A DNA stretch of 51,266 bases from Clostridia bacterium (GTDB lineage Bacteria > Bacillota > Clostridia > Oscillospirales > Acutalibacteraceae): assembly GCA_017399175.1 (NCBI GenBank), contig JAFQEE010000014.1, forward strand, positions 1 to 51,266, written 5' to 3'. The notes beneath the pieces were generated by a model that was given only the letters and a program-made list of their open reading frames with translations, made no database searches and was not told the origin of the DNA. The position numbers and the translations under genes are program-made. Positions within the stretch are counted from its first letter, which is position 1. Each line of letters starts with the position of its first letter. Positions 25,748 to 35,116 of the stretch are shown here, piece by piece.

Positions 25748-28261
25748 ATGAGTAAAGCTAACAATCCTAATCTTGGTGGATATGTTCCACTTGAAGAACA
25801 GAATATTATAAATGTTGAGATTAACAAGGAAATGAGAAAATCTTTCCTTGACTACTCAATGTCTGTTATTACATCTCGTGCTCTTCCTGATGTTCGAGAT
25901 GGTTTAAAGCCTGTTCACAGAAGAATTCTTTATACAATGTATGAAAATTCACTTTATCCTGATAAGCCACACCGTAAATGTGCCGATACAGTCGGTTCAG
26001 TTCTCGGTAGATATCATCCACACGGTGACGCATCTGTTTATGATGCAATGGTTCGTCTTGCACAGGATTTCTCAATGAGATATGTTCTTGTTGATGGTCA
26101 CGGTAACTTTGGTTCAGTCGATGGTGACCCACCTGCTGCATACCGTTATACAGAGTCAAGAATGAGCAAAATTGCTCTTGAAATGCTCACAAATATTGAT
26201 AAAGATACAGTTGATTTTACAACTAACTACGATGACCGTCTTAAAGAGCCTACCGTTTTGCCATCAAGATATCCAAATCTTCTTGCTAACGGTTCAACAG
26301 GTATCGCTGTTGGTATGGCGACAAATATTCCGCCACATAATCTTGGCGAGTTAATTGACGGTATCTGCTGTGTTATTGATAACCCTGAAGCAGAACTTGA
26401 CGATATTATGGAATATATTAAAGGACCTGACTTCCCGACAAGTGGTATTATTATGGGACGAAGCGGTATCCGTGCCGCATATGCAACAGGTCGTGGCAAG
26501 ATTACACTTCGCGGTCGTGCAGAAATTGTTGAAAACGAGAAGAATGGCCGTTTCCAGATTATTATTACTGAACTTCCTTATCAGGTAAACAAGGCAAGAC
26601 TTATCGAGTCAATTGCTGATTTACACAAGGATAAGAGAATTGAAGGTCTTTCTGATATCAACGACTATTCATCAAAGCGTGGCGGCGGTATGCGAATCGT
26701 TATTGACCTTAAGCGTGATGCTAACCCACAGGTAGTACTTAATCAGTTGTATCAGATGACACAGCTTCAGATTTCTTACGGTATCATTCAGTTGGCACTT
26801 GTTAAAGGTGAACCGAAGATTCTTACATTAAAGCAGATTATTGAAGAATATATTAAGTTCCAATGTGAAATTATCACAAGAAGAACACAGTATGACCTTA
26901 ACAAAGCTCAGGCAAGAGAGCACATTCTTGAAGGTCTTGCTCGTGCTATTGATATTGTTGACGAAATTATTGCAACAATTCGTGCTTGTAAAGGTGGTAA
27001 GCCCGAAGCAAAAGCGGCAATTATGGAAAAGTTTGATTTTGATGACCCACAGGCAACGGCTATTGTTAATTTCCAATTAGGTCAGTTAGCAGGTCTTGAA
27101 ATCAATAAAATCATTTCCGAACGCGATGAATTGAGAACTAAAATTGCAGAATATCTTGAAATTCTCGGTTCAGAAACAAAGGTTAAAGAAATTCTTAAGG
27201 ATGAACTTCAGGTTATCGGCAAGAAATTTAATGATGACAGAAGAACAGAAATTTCAAATGTTCTTGGTGAAGTTGATATTGAAGACCTTATTGCAGAGGA
27301 AGACTGCGTATTTACTCTTACAAAGATGGGTTACATCAAGCGTCAGCCTGTTGAAACTTATCAGGTACAGCGTCGTGGCGGTAAGGGTATCAAGGGCATG
27401 AGTCGTCGTGAAGAGGACTATGCTGAAAGTATGTTTATTTGCTCATCACACGATTACATTCTTTTCTTTACATCAGAAGGTAAGATGTACCGTCTTAAAG
27501 GTTACGAAATTCCTGAAGGTACTCGAACAAGTAAGGGTATGAATATTGTTAATATTCTTCCTATTACTGCTGACGAAAAGGTTACAGCAATGCTTCGTGT
27601 TCCTGATTTTGGTGAAGATAAATATTTCCTTTGTATGGCTACAAAGAACGGTGTTATCAAGAGAACAGAGCTTGATGCATATAAAAATATCCGTAAGAGT
27701 GGTATTATTGCAATCAATCTTGACGAAGGTGATGAACTCCGTTGGGTAAAACTTACTGATGGTGAACAGAATCTTATGGTTGCTACTCGTAAGGGTATGA
27801 GCATCTGCTTTAAGGAAAATGATGCAAGGGCAATCGGTAGAACTGCTCGTGGTGTTCGTGCAATTACACTTTCTGACGATGACGAGGTTGTGGGAATGGT
27901 TATTTTCGGTAATGAAGGTAAAGTTCTTACAATCAGCGAAAAGGGTTACGGCAGAAGAAGTGACGTTTCTAACTATCGTGTTCAGAATCGTGGCGGTAAA
28001 GGTCTTACTAACTATCATACAGAGCAGTATGGTGAGGTTTGTGCAGTTGAAATGGTAGAAGAAAATCAGGATATCATTATGATTTCTTCTGACGGTGTTA
28101 TTATCCGTCTTCCTGCTGAACAGGTAAGAGAATGTAACCGTCCGTCAAAGGGTGTTATCCTTATGAAGACAAAAGACGGAGAAAAGGTTGCTACTATTTC
28201 TTTGGCAAATCATGAGGATGAGGAAATAGAAGAAACTGAAGAAGCTACTGTTGAAGAATAA
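25748..28261 (+). CDS. gyrA: DNA gyrase subunit A
   Basis: This 837-residue protein is full length. The breakage-reunion domain holds the catalytic tyrosine at about residue 134 (AAYRYTESR), and the quinolone-determining helix reads [10 protein letters not shown] (91-99). Thus the usual Ser83 (E. coli numbering) is alanine (A95) while the Asp87 equivalent is kept (D99). The C-terminal beta-pinwheel contains the GyrA box QRRGGKG, required for wrapping DNA. An acidic tail ends the protein. It follows gyrB by 11 bases with an AAGAGGTAA site. Confidence 0.97.
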   Translation: MSKANNPNLGGYVPLEEQNIINVEINKEMRKSFLDYSMSVITSRALPDVRDGLKPVHRRILYTMYENSLYPDKPHRKCADTVGSVLGRYHPHGDASVYDAMVRLAQDFSMRYVLVDGHGNFGSVDGDPPAAYRYTESRMSKIALEMLTNIDKDTVDFTTNYDDRLKEPTVLPSRYPNLLANGSTGIAVGMATNIPPHNLGELIDGICCVIDNPEAELDDIMEYIKGPDFPTSGIIMGRSGIRAAYATGRGKITLRGRAEIVENEKNGRFQIIITELPYQVNKARLIESIADLHKDKRIEGLSDINDYSSKRGGGMRIVIDLKRDANPQVVLNQLYQMTQLQISYGIIQLALVKGEPKILTLKQIIEEYIKFQCEIITRRTQYDLNKAQAREHILEGLARAIDIVDEIIATIRACKGGKPEAKAAIMEKFDFDDPQATAIVNFQLGQLAGLEINKIISERDELRTKIAEYLEILGSETKVKEILKDELQVIGKKFNDDRRTEISNVLGEVDIEDLIAEEDCVFTLTKMGYIKRQPVETYQVQRRGGKGIKGMSRREEDYAESMFICSSHDYILFFTSEGKMYRLKGYEIPEGTRTSKGMNIVNILPITADEKVTAMLRVPDFGEDKYFLCMATKNGVIKRTELDAYKNIRKSGIIAINLDEGDELRWVKLTDGEQNLMVATRKGMSICFKENDARAIGRTARGVRAITLSDDDEVVGMVIFGNEGKVLTISEKGYGRRSDVSNYRVQNRGGKGLTNYHTEQYGEVCAVEMVEENQDIIMISSDGVIIRLPAEQVRECNRPSKGVILMKTKDGEKVATISLANHEDEEIEETEEATVEE

Positions 28262-28290
28262 TTTTCTTCATTGTGAAAGGAAAGATATTT

Positions 28291-29448
28291 ATGGGTAGTG
28301 AACAAAAGGAAATTATGAATGAAGTTTATGATGCTCCCGTAAAAGAAGAAAAGAAAAAAAAGAAAAAGTTTTTGATTATTCTTCTTCCTTTTTTCATTAT
28401 TTTTCTTGTACTTGTTATTGGTGTAGCAGGATTTGTGGGATATAAATTCAGTTTGATTGAATTTGATGATACTGAAAAAACCACAATTGATATCAATCAG
28501 GAATTTTTCGATGACGAAACAATTGATTTTGATGAAATTGATGATGCTACAGGACGAGATTTCAGGGAAATATTAAAAAACTGGGCAACAAAAGAAGGGG
28601 AAAAAATGTCAGAAAAAGATGTTATCAACATCCTTCTTATTGGCAGTGATGCTTCATCAAAAGACCCTAACAGAGCAAACGTTACTGAAAAAGGTAATAC
28701 TGATGTAATGATGTTGGTGTCAATAAATCCTATGAAGCAAACAATAAAGCTTGTTTCGTTTATGCGTGACAGCTATACTTATATGGACCAGTTTGACCGA
28801 TATGCAAAGTTAAATGCTGCTTGTGCTAACGGTGGTCCCGGATATCTTGTGGAAACAATAGAAAATGACTACAAAATCAAAATTGACGGATATGTTATGG
28901 TTGACTTTGATTCATTTGTGAAGGTCATTGATGTTCTTGGCGGAGTAACTGTTAATGTTCCGGCATATGTTGCAAATCATTTGGGACATGGCTTCCCAAG
29001 CGGAAATAATGTTCTTTTGGATGGACAGCAGGCATTACGATTCAGTCGTGTAAGATATTCTGATAAAGATGGCGATATCAGCCGAGTTGCTCGTCAAAGA
29101 CAGGTAATCAATTCACTTATTAACAGATGTAAGGGTGCAACACTTTCTGAAATTAATGCTGTTTCAGATGTTATCCTTGCAAATATCAGAACAAATATAA
29201 GTCGCAGAGCGATTTTAAGTTATGCCGCAAAAGCAGTAGCTGATGGTTGGCCGAATTTTACTGTTACTGAAATGACAATGCCGACACCGGAGACAAGAAT
29301 GCCATATAGCTCAAGGGCAACTGCTTGGATTTGGGTTGTTGACTATCCTCTTGCAGCACAGCAGTTACAGTTAGAACTTTACGGCAAGACAAATATTAAG
29401 TTAGAGGAAAACAGAAAAACTGCCATTACTGTTATGGGTGGCAGATAA
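28291..29448 (+). CDS. LytR-CpsA-Psr (LCP) family cell-wall glycopolymer ligase
   Basis: About 385 residues from the ATG at 28291, which has an AAAGGAAAG site; an upstream GTG (28273) precedes that site and is unlikely. A short cytoplasmic Lys-rich segment and one membrane span (about 29-52) lead to an external LCP domain (about 110-300). Its motifs include NILLIGSDAS, NTDVMMLVS, the conserved arginine in SFMRDSY, and DGDISRVARQRQVI. LCP proteins attach teichoic acids or other polymers to peptidoglycan. It lies 29 bases after gyrA on the same strand. Confidence 0.92.
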   Translation: MGSEQKEIMNEVYDAPVKEEKKKKKKFLIILLPFFIIFLVLVIGVAGFVGYKFSLIEFDDTEKTTIDINQEFFDDETIDFDEIDDATGRDFREILKNWATKEGEKMSEKDVINILLIGSDASSKDPNRANVTEKGNTDVMMLVSINPMKQTIKLVSFMRDSYTYMDQFDRYAKLNAACANGGPGYLVETIENDYKIKIDGYVMVDFDSFVKVIDVLGGVTVNVPAYVANHLGHGFPSGNNVLLDGQQALRFSRVRYSDKDGDISRVARQRQVINSLINRCKGATLSEINAVSDVILANIRTNISRRAILSYAAKAVADGWPNFTVTEMTMPTPETRMPYSSRATAWIWVVDYPLAAQQLQLELYGKTNIKLEENRKTAITVMGGR

Positions 29449-29472
29449 AAACTGACTAAAGGTGTTAAATAA

Positions 29473-30528
29473 ATGGATAATAATTTCAATCAGAACGGTC
29501 AGTTTGGTGGATGGTCTTCGTCACCTTATGGTTACGGAACTGAAATGTATAATGAATATATCATAAAAAAAGCACAGAAGGATGAAAAGAAACAAGAGTT
29601 AAAGAAAATAGGAAGAAAATGCGGACTTGCTGTTATTCTTTATGTTATAATCTCATATGGATTTTCATTTTTGCTTATGTTGATATCATGGGGATTTCCA
29701 TCAGTAAGCAAATTGTATCTTGAAACAACAGCAATGCTTGCTTTTGATGTTGTTATAACATTCTTTTCTATTTTAATTCCTTTCTTTATCATTCATTTAA
29801 CAATGAAAAAGAATAAAACTGCAAATATTCTTCCTTTTGGCACAACATATAATAGGGAGTTTGCCATAAGCCTTGTTATGGTATTTATACCAATAATGGT
29901 AATGAGTGCATTGGCTATTAATTCAATTTCTGCAGTTATTCAGGATTATCTCGGAATTGAATTTACATCTGCAGTAGGTGACATTAAATTAAATGGATTC
30001 AAAGAAATATTTTTAGGTGTTATCAGTGTTGCGGTTGTTCCTGCTATTGTTGAAGAAACAGTAATAAGAGGAATTGTTATGCAACCTCTTCGAAAATTCG
30101 GAGATAAGTTCGCGATTATTGCTTCAGCAGTATTCTTTGCTTGTATGCACGGTAATATGGTACAGATTCCATATACTGTTATTGGTGGTCTGCTTTTAGG
30201 ATACCTTGCAGTTGCAACGGGAAGCTTATGGCCATCTGTAATTCTTCATTTTGTCAATAACCTCTATTCGGTAGTTGTTATTGCGACAAATGATAATTTA
30301 GGTGAAAACGCATCTGTTCTGGCAGTTATTCTTATGCTGATTTGTTTTACGGTAATAGGAGTTATCGGACTAATAAGACTTATTAAATTGAAATACAAGG
30401 TTACAATGGCAGAAGGCAGTAAATTATTGACTATGAGCGAAAAAATCTCTGCCTTTGTAAAAAATGGGCCTATGATAGTAGCTATTATAATGATAACTGT
30501 AATTACAATCAGTAATATTAATTTTTAA
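29473..30528 (+). CDS. CPBP-family intramembrane metalloprotease
   Basis: A 351-residue membrane protein with about eight spans. The CPBP (Abi/CAAX-like) motifs are present in order: EETVIRG (motif 1, glutamates and arginine), the histidine in FACMHGN (motif 2) and HFVNN (motif 3). Family members are Rce1-like intramembrane proteases or scaffold proteins, some involved in bacteriocin immunity. It begins 24 bases after the LCP gene. The N-terminus is Asn/Gln/Gly-rich. Substrate unknown. Confidence 0.88.
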   Translation: MDNNFNQNGQFGGWSSSPYGYGTEMYNEYIIKKAQKDEKKQELKKIGRKCGLAVILYVIISYGFSFLLMLISWGFPSVSKLYLETTAMLAFDVVITFFSILIPFFIIHLTMKKNKTANILPFGTTYNREFAISLVMVFIPIMVMSALAINSISAVIQDYLGIEFTSAVGDIKLNGFKEIFLGVISVAVVPAIVEETVIRGIVMQPLRKFGDKFAIIASAVFFACMHGNMVQIPYTVIGGLLLGYLAVATGSLWPSVILHFVNNLYSVVVIATNDNLGENASVLAVILMLICFTVIGVIGLIRLIKLKYKVTMAEGSKLLTMSEKISAFVKNGPMIVAIIMITVITISNINF

Positions 30529-30530
30529 CT

Positions 30531-30998
30531 ATGGATAAATTTGATTTTATGAGATATGCCCTTGCTCTTGCAGAAAAATCTGCAGAAGAAGGTGAAGTCC
30601 CCGTTGGTGCGATTGTTGTTTGTGACGGTAAAATTGTAGGCGAGGGACGAAATCGCAGAGAAACAGTAAAAAATGCTTTGCACCACGCAGAGATTGAAGC
30701 AATAAATGATGCTTGTAAAAATCTTGGTGGTTGGAGATTGTGGCATTGTGATATGTATGTCACGCTTGAACCATGTCCGATGTGTGCGGGTGCAATTATA
30801 AATTCAAGAATAAAAAATGTGTATTTCGGAGCAAAAGACGAAAAAAACGGTGCTGTCATTTCGGCAGCACAGCTTTTTGATATGAATTTTACTCATAAAC
30901 CTTTATATGAAGGCGGAATTATGGGTGAAGAATGTGCAGAAATACTGTCATCTTTCTTTAAAAAATTGAGAATGCAGAAAGCAGGTGAAGAAAAATGA
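30531..30998 (+). CDS. tadA: tRNA-specific adenosine deaminase TadA
   Basis: This 155-residue zinc deaminase converts A34 to inosine in tRNA-Arg(ACG). The zinc and catalytic motif HAEIEA (histidine ligand and proton-shuttling glutamate) and PCPMCAGA (two cysteine ligands) are intact. It starts 2 bases after the CPBP stop without a clear ribosome binding site, suggesting translational coupling. It overlaps mnmE by 4 bases. Confidence 0.95.
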   Translation: MDKFDFMRYALALAEKSAEEGEVPVGAIVVCDGKIVGEGRNRRETVKNALHHAEIEAINDACKNLGGWRLWHCDMYVTLEPCPMCAGAIINSRIKNVYFGAKDEKNGAVISAAQLFDMNFTHKPLYEGGIMGEECAEILSSFFKKLRMQKAGEEK

Positions 30999-32356
30999 GT
31001 ACAATAGCTGCAATTTCAACAGGCAGAGCTCCCGGCGGAATTGGTGTTATAAGAATTTCGGGTGAAAATGCCATAAGTGTAGCTGACAAAATTTTTTCTT
31101 CATTCAACGGGAAAAAGTTATGCGAACTCTCGGGATATTCTGCACTTTACGGAAAAGCATCTGATGATAATGGCAGTATTGATAATGTTGTTGCACTTGT
31201 TTTTAAAGCACCAAAAAGTTATACTGGTGAAGATGTTGTAGAGATTTCTTGTCACGGCGGACTTTTTGTAACTGACAAGGTTTTAAAAGCAGTATATTCG
31301 GCAGGTGCAGTCCCTGCTGAACCCGGTGAATTCACAAAAAGAGCATTTCTAAACGGCAAAATGGACCTTACAAGTGCGGAATCCGTTATGAATATCATTT
31401 CTGCACAGGGTGAACAGGCTGAAAAAATTGCTCTCGGTGTCCTTGAAGGCAGACTTTTCAAAGAAATAAAAAAGATTAACGATAAATTAGTTTATGATAT
31501 GGCACTTCTTTCTGCGTGGGTTGATTATCCATATGAAGAAATTGAAGATTTGTCAGATAATAACTTAAAAGAGCACATAAAAGAAAGTCGCGAAAGTTTA
31601 CAAAAACTCATAAACGACTTTGATAAGGGACAAATTATACTTGAGGGTGTTGATACTGCCATTGTGGGTTGTCCTAATGTGGGTAAATCAACACTTATGA
31701 ACCTGATTTCGGGTACTGAAAAATCTATTGTTACTGAAATTGCAGGAACAACAAGAGATATTGTTGAAGATACTGTAAATGTAGGTGGAATTACACTTCG
31801 ACTTGCTGATACAGCAGGTGTTCGCGAAACTGAAGATATTGTTGAAAGTATTGGTGTTGATAGGGCAGTAAAAAGACTTGAAAACGCTGAACTTGTTCTT
31901 GCGGTTTTTGATGCTACAAGAGAACTGAATGAAGCGGATTATCGTCTTATTGAACTCTGCAAGGGTAAAAACGCAATAGGAATTATCAATAAAACTGATT
32001 TAGACAAAAATCATCTAAAAGGTAAAATTGAAAAAAATTTCTCGCAGACAGTTTTTATCTCAGCTAAAACAGGCAAGGGAAAAGAAGAACTCACAAGGGC
32101 TATTGAACAGACTCTTGGTACAGCAGATTTTGATACATCTGCAACGGCGATTGTCAATGACCGTCAGTGCGAGTGTTGTAAAAAGGCACTTGACGCACTC
32201 ATTGATGCAGAAAATGCACTTGAGTTCGGTATGACAATGGATGCAGTAACAGTTTGTCTTGATTCTGCTATTGAAAATCTTATGGTTTTAACAGGTGAAA
32301 AGGCAACTGAACTTGTGGTTAATGAAATTTTTGCACAATTCTGTGTAGGAAAATAA
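30995..32356 (+). CDS. mnmE: tRNA modification GTPase MnmE (TrmE)
   Basis: This 453-residue GTPase is full length. It has an N-terminal tetrahydrofolate-binding domain (about 1-118), a helical domain, and an inserted G domain (about 220-375). The G domain carries GCPNVGKST (P-loop), the TTRDI switch, DTAG and NKTD. The invariant C-terminal cysteine motif FCVGK is present. With MnmG it forms cmnm5U34 in tRNAs. It is separated from mnmG by more than 14 kb and the origin, and is coupled instead to tadA, another wobble-base enzyme, by a 4-base overlap. Confidence 0.97.
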   Translation: MSTIAAISTGRAPGGIGVIRISGENAISVADKIFSSFNGKKLCELSGYSALYGKASDDNGSIDNVVALVFKAPKSYTGEDVVEISCHGGLFVTDKVLKAVYSAGAVPAEPGEFTKRAFLNGKMDLTSAESVMNIISAQGEQAEKIALGVLEGRLFKEIKKINDKLVYDMALLSAWVDYPYEEIEDLSDNNLKEHIKESRESLQKLINDFDKGQIILEGVDTAIVGCPNVGKSTLMNLISGTEKSIVTEIAGTTRDIVEDTVNVGGITLRLADTAGVRETEDIVESIGVDRAVKRLENAELVLAVFDATRELNEADYRLIELCKGKNAIGIINKTDLDKNHLKGKIEKNFSQTVFISAKTGKGKEELTRAIEQTLGTADFDTSATAIVNDRQCECCKKALDALIDAENALEFGMTMDAVTVCLDSAIENLMVLTGEKATELVVNEIFAQFCVGK

Positions 32357-32368
32357 AGTAGAATATAT

Positions 32369-32441
32369 GTCATTCTGAGGAGCATAGCGACGAAGAATCT
32401 TAAGTACAGGAAAAGAGATTCTTCACTTCGTTCAGAATGAC
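32369..32441. repeat. Dispersed palindromic repeat, copy 1
   Basis: Ends GTCATTCTGA (32369-32378) and TCAGAATGAC (32432-32441) are perfect inverted repeats. Inside, AGAATCT and AGATTCT continue the palindrome, with GCGACGAAG opposite CTTCGTT. A related copy lies at 41793-41877. No coding content, consistent with a non-autonomous MITE-like or REP-like element. Confidence 0.75.
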
Positions 32442-32488
32442 TTTGAAAATAGCAAATAATTATCTATCTTGAAAAGAGGTTTTATAAA

Positions 32489-33304
32489 ATGAGTGGATGT
32501 AGTGGAAATTGCAGCAGTTGTTCATCAAACTGCGACAGCAAAAAACAGGATTTACACATTCCCGGAAATCCAATGAGTGATGTTAAAAAGGTTATCGGCG
32601 TTGTAAGTGGTAAAGGTGGCGTTGGTAAGAGCTTTGTTACATCATCACTTGCAGTAACAGCACAGACAATGGGTTATCAGACAGCAATTCTTGATGCTGA
32701 TATCACAGGTCCGTCAATTCCAAAAGCATTTGGTGTTCATGGAAATCCTGAAGGTACAGCAGATGGTATGTATCCATTGGAATCAAAGCTTGGCACAAGA
32801 ATTATGAGTGTTAACTTGCTTCTTCAGAGTGAAGACCAGCCTGTTATCTGGCGTGGCCCTGTTATTTCAGGTCTTATTCATCAGTTCTGGCAGGAAACTG
32901 TATGGGGTGATGTTGACTTTATGTTTGTTGATATGCCTCCGGGAACAGGTGATGTTCCGCTTACTGTTTTCCAGTCACTTCCTGTTGACGGCATTGTAAT
33001 CGTAACAACTCCTCAGGACTTGGTTACACTTATTGTTAAAAAAGCAGTTAATATGGCAAAAATGATGAATGTTCCGATTATTGGTATAGTTGAGAATATG
33101 AGTTATTTTGAATGTCCTGATTGTAACAAAAAACACTATATTTATGGTGAAAGCAAGATTGAAGAAGTTGCAAAGGAACTCGGTGTTCCTGTTCTTGCAA
33201 AACTTCCGATTAACCCTGCAAATGCAGCACTTGTTGATAAGGGTTGTATTGAACTTAGTGAAGAAAAGCAGTTCATTGATGTAATTAAAAAGATTGCAGA
33301 ATAA
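32489..33304 (+). CDS. Mrp/NBP35-type P-loop ATPase (iron-sulfur carrier)
   Basis: This 271-residue Mrp/ApbC-family protein has a deviant Walker A KGGVGKSF at about residues 41-48, and later DMPPGTGD. A Cys-rich N-terminus (five cysteines within the first 15 residues or so) and a CPDC pair near residue 212 could hold an iron-sulfur cluster, as in the Nbp35 type. These proteins transfer clusters to apo-enzymes. The gene stands alone between a repeat and a strong terminator; ATG has an AAGAGG site. Confidence 0.9.
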   Translation: MSGCSGNCSSCSSNCDSKKQDLHIPGNPMSDVKKVIGVVSGKGGVGKSFVTSSLAVTAQTMGYQTAILDADITGPSIPKAFGVHGNPEGTADGMYPLESKLGTRIMSVNLLLQSEDQPVIWRGPVISGLIHQFWQETVWGDVDFMFVDMPPGTGDVPLTVFQSLPVDGIVIVTTPQDLVTLIVKKAVNMAKMMNVPIIGIVENMSYFECPDCNKKHYIYGESKIEEVAKELGVPVLAKLPINPANAALVDKGCIELSEEKQFIDVIKKIAE

Positions 33305-33325
33305 TCAAAATATAAAAATAAGCTA

Positions 33326-33356
33326 AAAGGCAGTTTGGATAACCCAAACTGCCTTT
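33326..33356 (+). terminator. Intrinsic terminator after the Mrp gene, probably bidirectional
   Basis: A perfect 13-bp stem (33326-33338 with 33344-33356) with a 5-base loop has AAAA before and TTT at the end of the stem. It separates the convergent Mrp and DUF4345-like genes. Confidence 0.85.
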
Positions 33357-33373
33357 ATAATATTGTTTGATGA

Positions 33374-33784
33374 TTAATATAATGTCTTTGAAAGTACAAA
33401 ACAAGTCCAGAGTGCAATTACAAACAATCCTTCTGCAGGAATTGCAAGCTTTGTATATGGACATTTCCAACCTTTATCAACACATAAAAATATTGTTCTT
33501 GTCACAAAAACTGTTGTTGCGAAGAAAAGTCCGCCAATCATTGAGTAGTATGGTGTTTTAAGGGCGAGCATAAGGAAAAGCAGAAATCCGCCCAAAGCAC
33601 CTGAAATACCGCCATAATAAACTCGGATTTCTGTGATACCTGCATTATCAACAGGTTTTACTGAAAAGCTTTCGGCATTTTTTAATGGACTGATTATAAA
33701 TACAACAGCCATACCAAAAAAGTATAATATAAGACCGATTGTAGCAACTGCCGCAGGAATGTTGGACATTAAAATTTCTTTCAT
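33374..33784 (-). CDS. Small membrane protein, DUF4345-like
   Basis: This 136-residue protein has four predicted membrane spans. The segment EIRVYYGGISGALGGFLLFL resembles the conserved part of the DUF4345 family, whose function is unknown. It follows the 300-residue membrane protein gene by 12 bases and shares its transcription unit. ATG has an AAGGAGAA site. Confidence 0.7.
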   Translation of the reverse strand: MKEILMSNIPAAVATIGLILYFFGMAVVFIISPLKNAESFSVKPVDNAGITEIRVYYGGISGALGGFLLFLMLALKTPYYSMIGGLFFATTVFVTRTIFLCVDKGWKCPYTKLAIPAEGLFVIALWTCFVLSKTLY

Positions 33785-33796
33785 TGTAATTCTCCT

Positions 33797-34699
33797 TTAT
33801 GCTTTTACTGTTTCTTTTGTATCCTTTTTATCAAAGAATGATGTAAAGTTGATGATGAATAACAGTGCATAAGCAACCCACATAGGAAGATTTTCAATAA
33901 AAGCACTCTTGCCGACTGTTACAAGAAGAACGAGCATCACGAGAAGTACAGCTACGAAAATAATAGTAGCAATTATGTATTTTTTATCTTTTTGCTTGCA
34001 TTTATGGAACAAGAAGATGATAACACCTGCTGCACCTAAAAATGCAAAGATAAGAGCAGTTGCCCAATGACCTAAACAACGGGCAGTCATAACAAGGTCA
34101 AGACCTGCAGATGGCACATTTACTGTCACAAAAATTGATGCACAGCCAAGCGATGTAACAATAACACCTGATTTACCTTGATAATTGTTTTTACGATACA
34201 TATAAAGAGTGTTTGTAAAAATAGAAAGTGATGCTAAAACACCCCATAACCTAAATGGCCATGGATAGCGAAGTCCAAGCATACTTGCTGTAACATCAGT
34301 TAAAATGTTGCCGAATTGTTCGGGGAAAGGCAAAAATCCGTACCAAGTGATAAATATGAAGCCTACTATAAGGTTTGTGATACAAAAAACAGTTGTTGCT
34401 TTGCCGAGTTTTTCTGCAAAAAGGATTTTTCTTATAAATAATGCATATAAGAAAAGAAGAGCAGTTGAACCGATTACCCAAAGCCAAAAAACAGTAGCAT
34501 TTGCATATAAAGGTTCATAAAGCATACCGTCAAATTTTGCAATAAACTGGTCAGCAGGCAAACTCATATCTGCTTCTGTCGGAATTATGTATGGATATTG
34601 GTCCCAACTCATAAAGATAGACATCCACAATCCATAAACAACTGCGATAATGCCCCACATAACAGTATAAATTTTCATCATTTTTTTATTGTCTGTCAT
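33797..34699 (-). CDS. Multispan membrane protein of unknown function (300 aa)
   Basis: The start is the ATG at 34699, which has a GGAGGGA site; a longer frame upstream runs through a promoter and repeat DNA and is not real. About eight membrane spans are predicted, with a loop after span 1 (about residues 30-60) facing one side. A possible short tail motif FFDKKDTKETVKA ends the protein. I do not recognise a family. It is paired with a DUF4345-like gene. Confidence 0.75.
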   Translation of the reverse strand: MTDNKKMMKIYTVMWGIIAVVYGLWMSIFMSWDQYPYIIPTEADMSLPADQFIAKFDGMLYEPLYANATVFWLWVIGSTALLFLYALFIRKILFAEKLGKATTVFCITNLIVGFIFITWYGFLPFPEQFGNILTDVTASMLGLRYPWPFRLWGVLASLSIFTNTLYMYRKNNYQGKSGVIVTSLGCASIFVTVNVPSAGLDLVMTARCLGHWATALIFAFLGAAGVIIFLFHKCKQKDKKYIIATIIFVAVLLVMLVLLVTVGKSAFIENLPMWVAYALLFIINFTSFFDKKDTKETVKA

Positions 34700-34719
34700 A
34701 TCAATCCCTCCATAAAAAC

Positions 34720-34748
34720 ATTTTAACACAAGATAAGGTTTTTTGCAA
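34720..34748 (-). promoter_or_regulatory. Sigma-A promoter for the membrane-protein pair
   Basis: TTGCAA (34743-34748 on the minus strand) and TAAAAT (34720-34725) are spaced 17 bases apart, about 20 bases before the ribosome binding site. Confidence 0.7.
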
Positions 34749-34779
34749 CGAATTTGTGAAGGTTGATAAATTGGAGATT

Positions 34780-34926
34780 GTAAGGATAATTCGTAATGCG
34801 TAATTCGTAATTCGGAATTAAGGGGTGCGGGTGTCCGGTGGACACCTCTGCGAAGCAGAAGCACTGTCTGAGCCGGTAGGCGAGTGTCTGCGACGCGATT
34901 ATAAATATTAACCAATGGGATTGGTT
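34780..34926. repeat. Composite of short intergenic repeats
   Basis: The block begins with reiterated AATTCGTAAT units (34786-34818). It continues into a GC-rich segment with several palindromes, including GTGTCCGGTGGACAC (34831-34845), CTGCGAAGCAG and AACCAATGGGATTGGTT (34910-34926). It has no coding signal and a base composition unlike its surroundings. Confidence 0.6.
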
Positions 34927-34999
34927 GTAGGGGCAGGTCTCCGCGCCTGTCCGTAGTCAACCGATAAATCCGCGGTCGGGCACGGAGACCCGACCCTAC
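34927..34999. repeat. GC-rich inverted-repeat element
   Basis: Two 26-base arms, 34927-34952 and 34974-34999, are imperfect inverted repeats (GTAGGG at each outer end, GGTCTCCG inside each) around a 21-base centre. It resembles MITE-like elements found in many gut bacteria. The sequence from 35000 to 35066 is plain AT-rich spacer. Confidence 0.7.
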
Positions 35000-35066
35000 A
35001 AGGTTTTCATTTCTATTTTAATTTCATATTCTTCCCGATAAATTATAATGTATAAAATTTATCAAA

Positions 35067-35096
35067 CAAAAAAAGGACTACCGATTTGGTAGTCCT
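35067..35096 (-). terminator. Intrinsic terminator of the zinc-ribbon gene
   Basis: A perfect AGGACTACC/GGTAGTCCT stem is followed on the minus strand by seven T residues (35067-35073). Confidence 0.9.
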
Positions 35097-35116
35097 AAAT
35101 TTTTTAATGAATTGAA

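Noticed and set aside
34700-34960. 87-codon N-terminal extension of the membrane protein gene
   Set aside because: It crosses a promoter and repeat DNA; the ATG at 34699 has a strong ribosome binding site.
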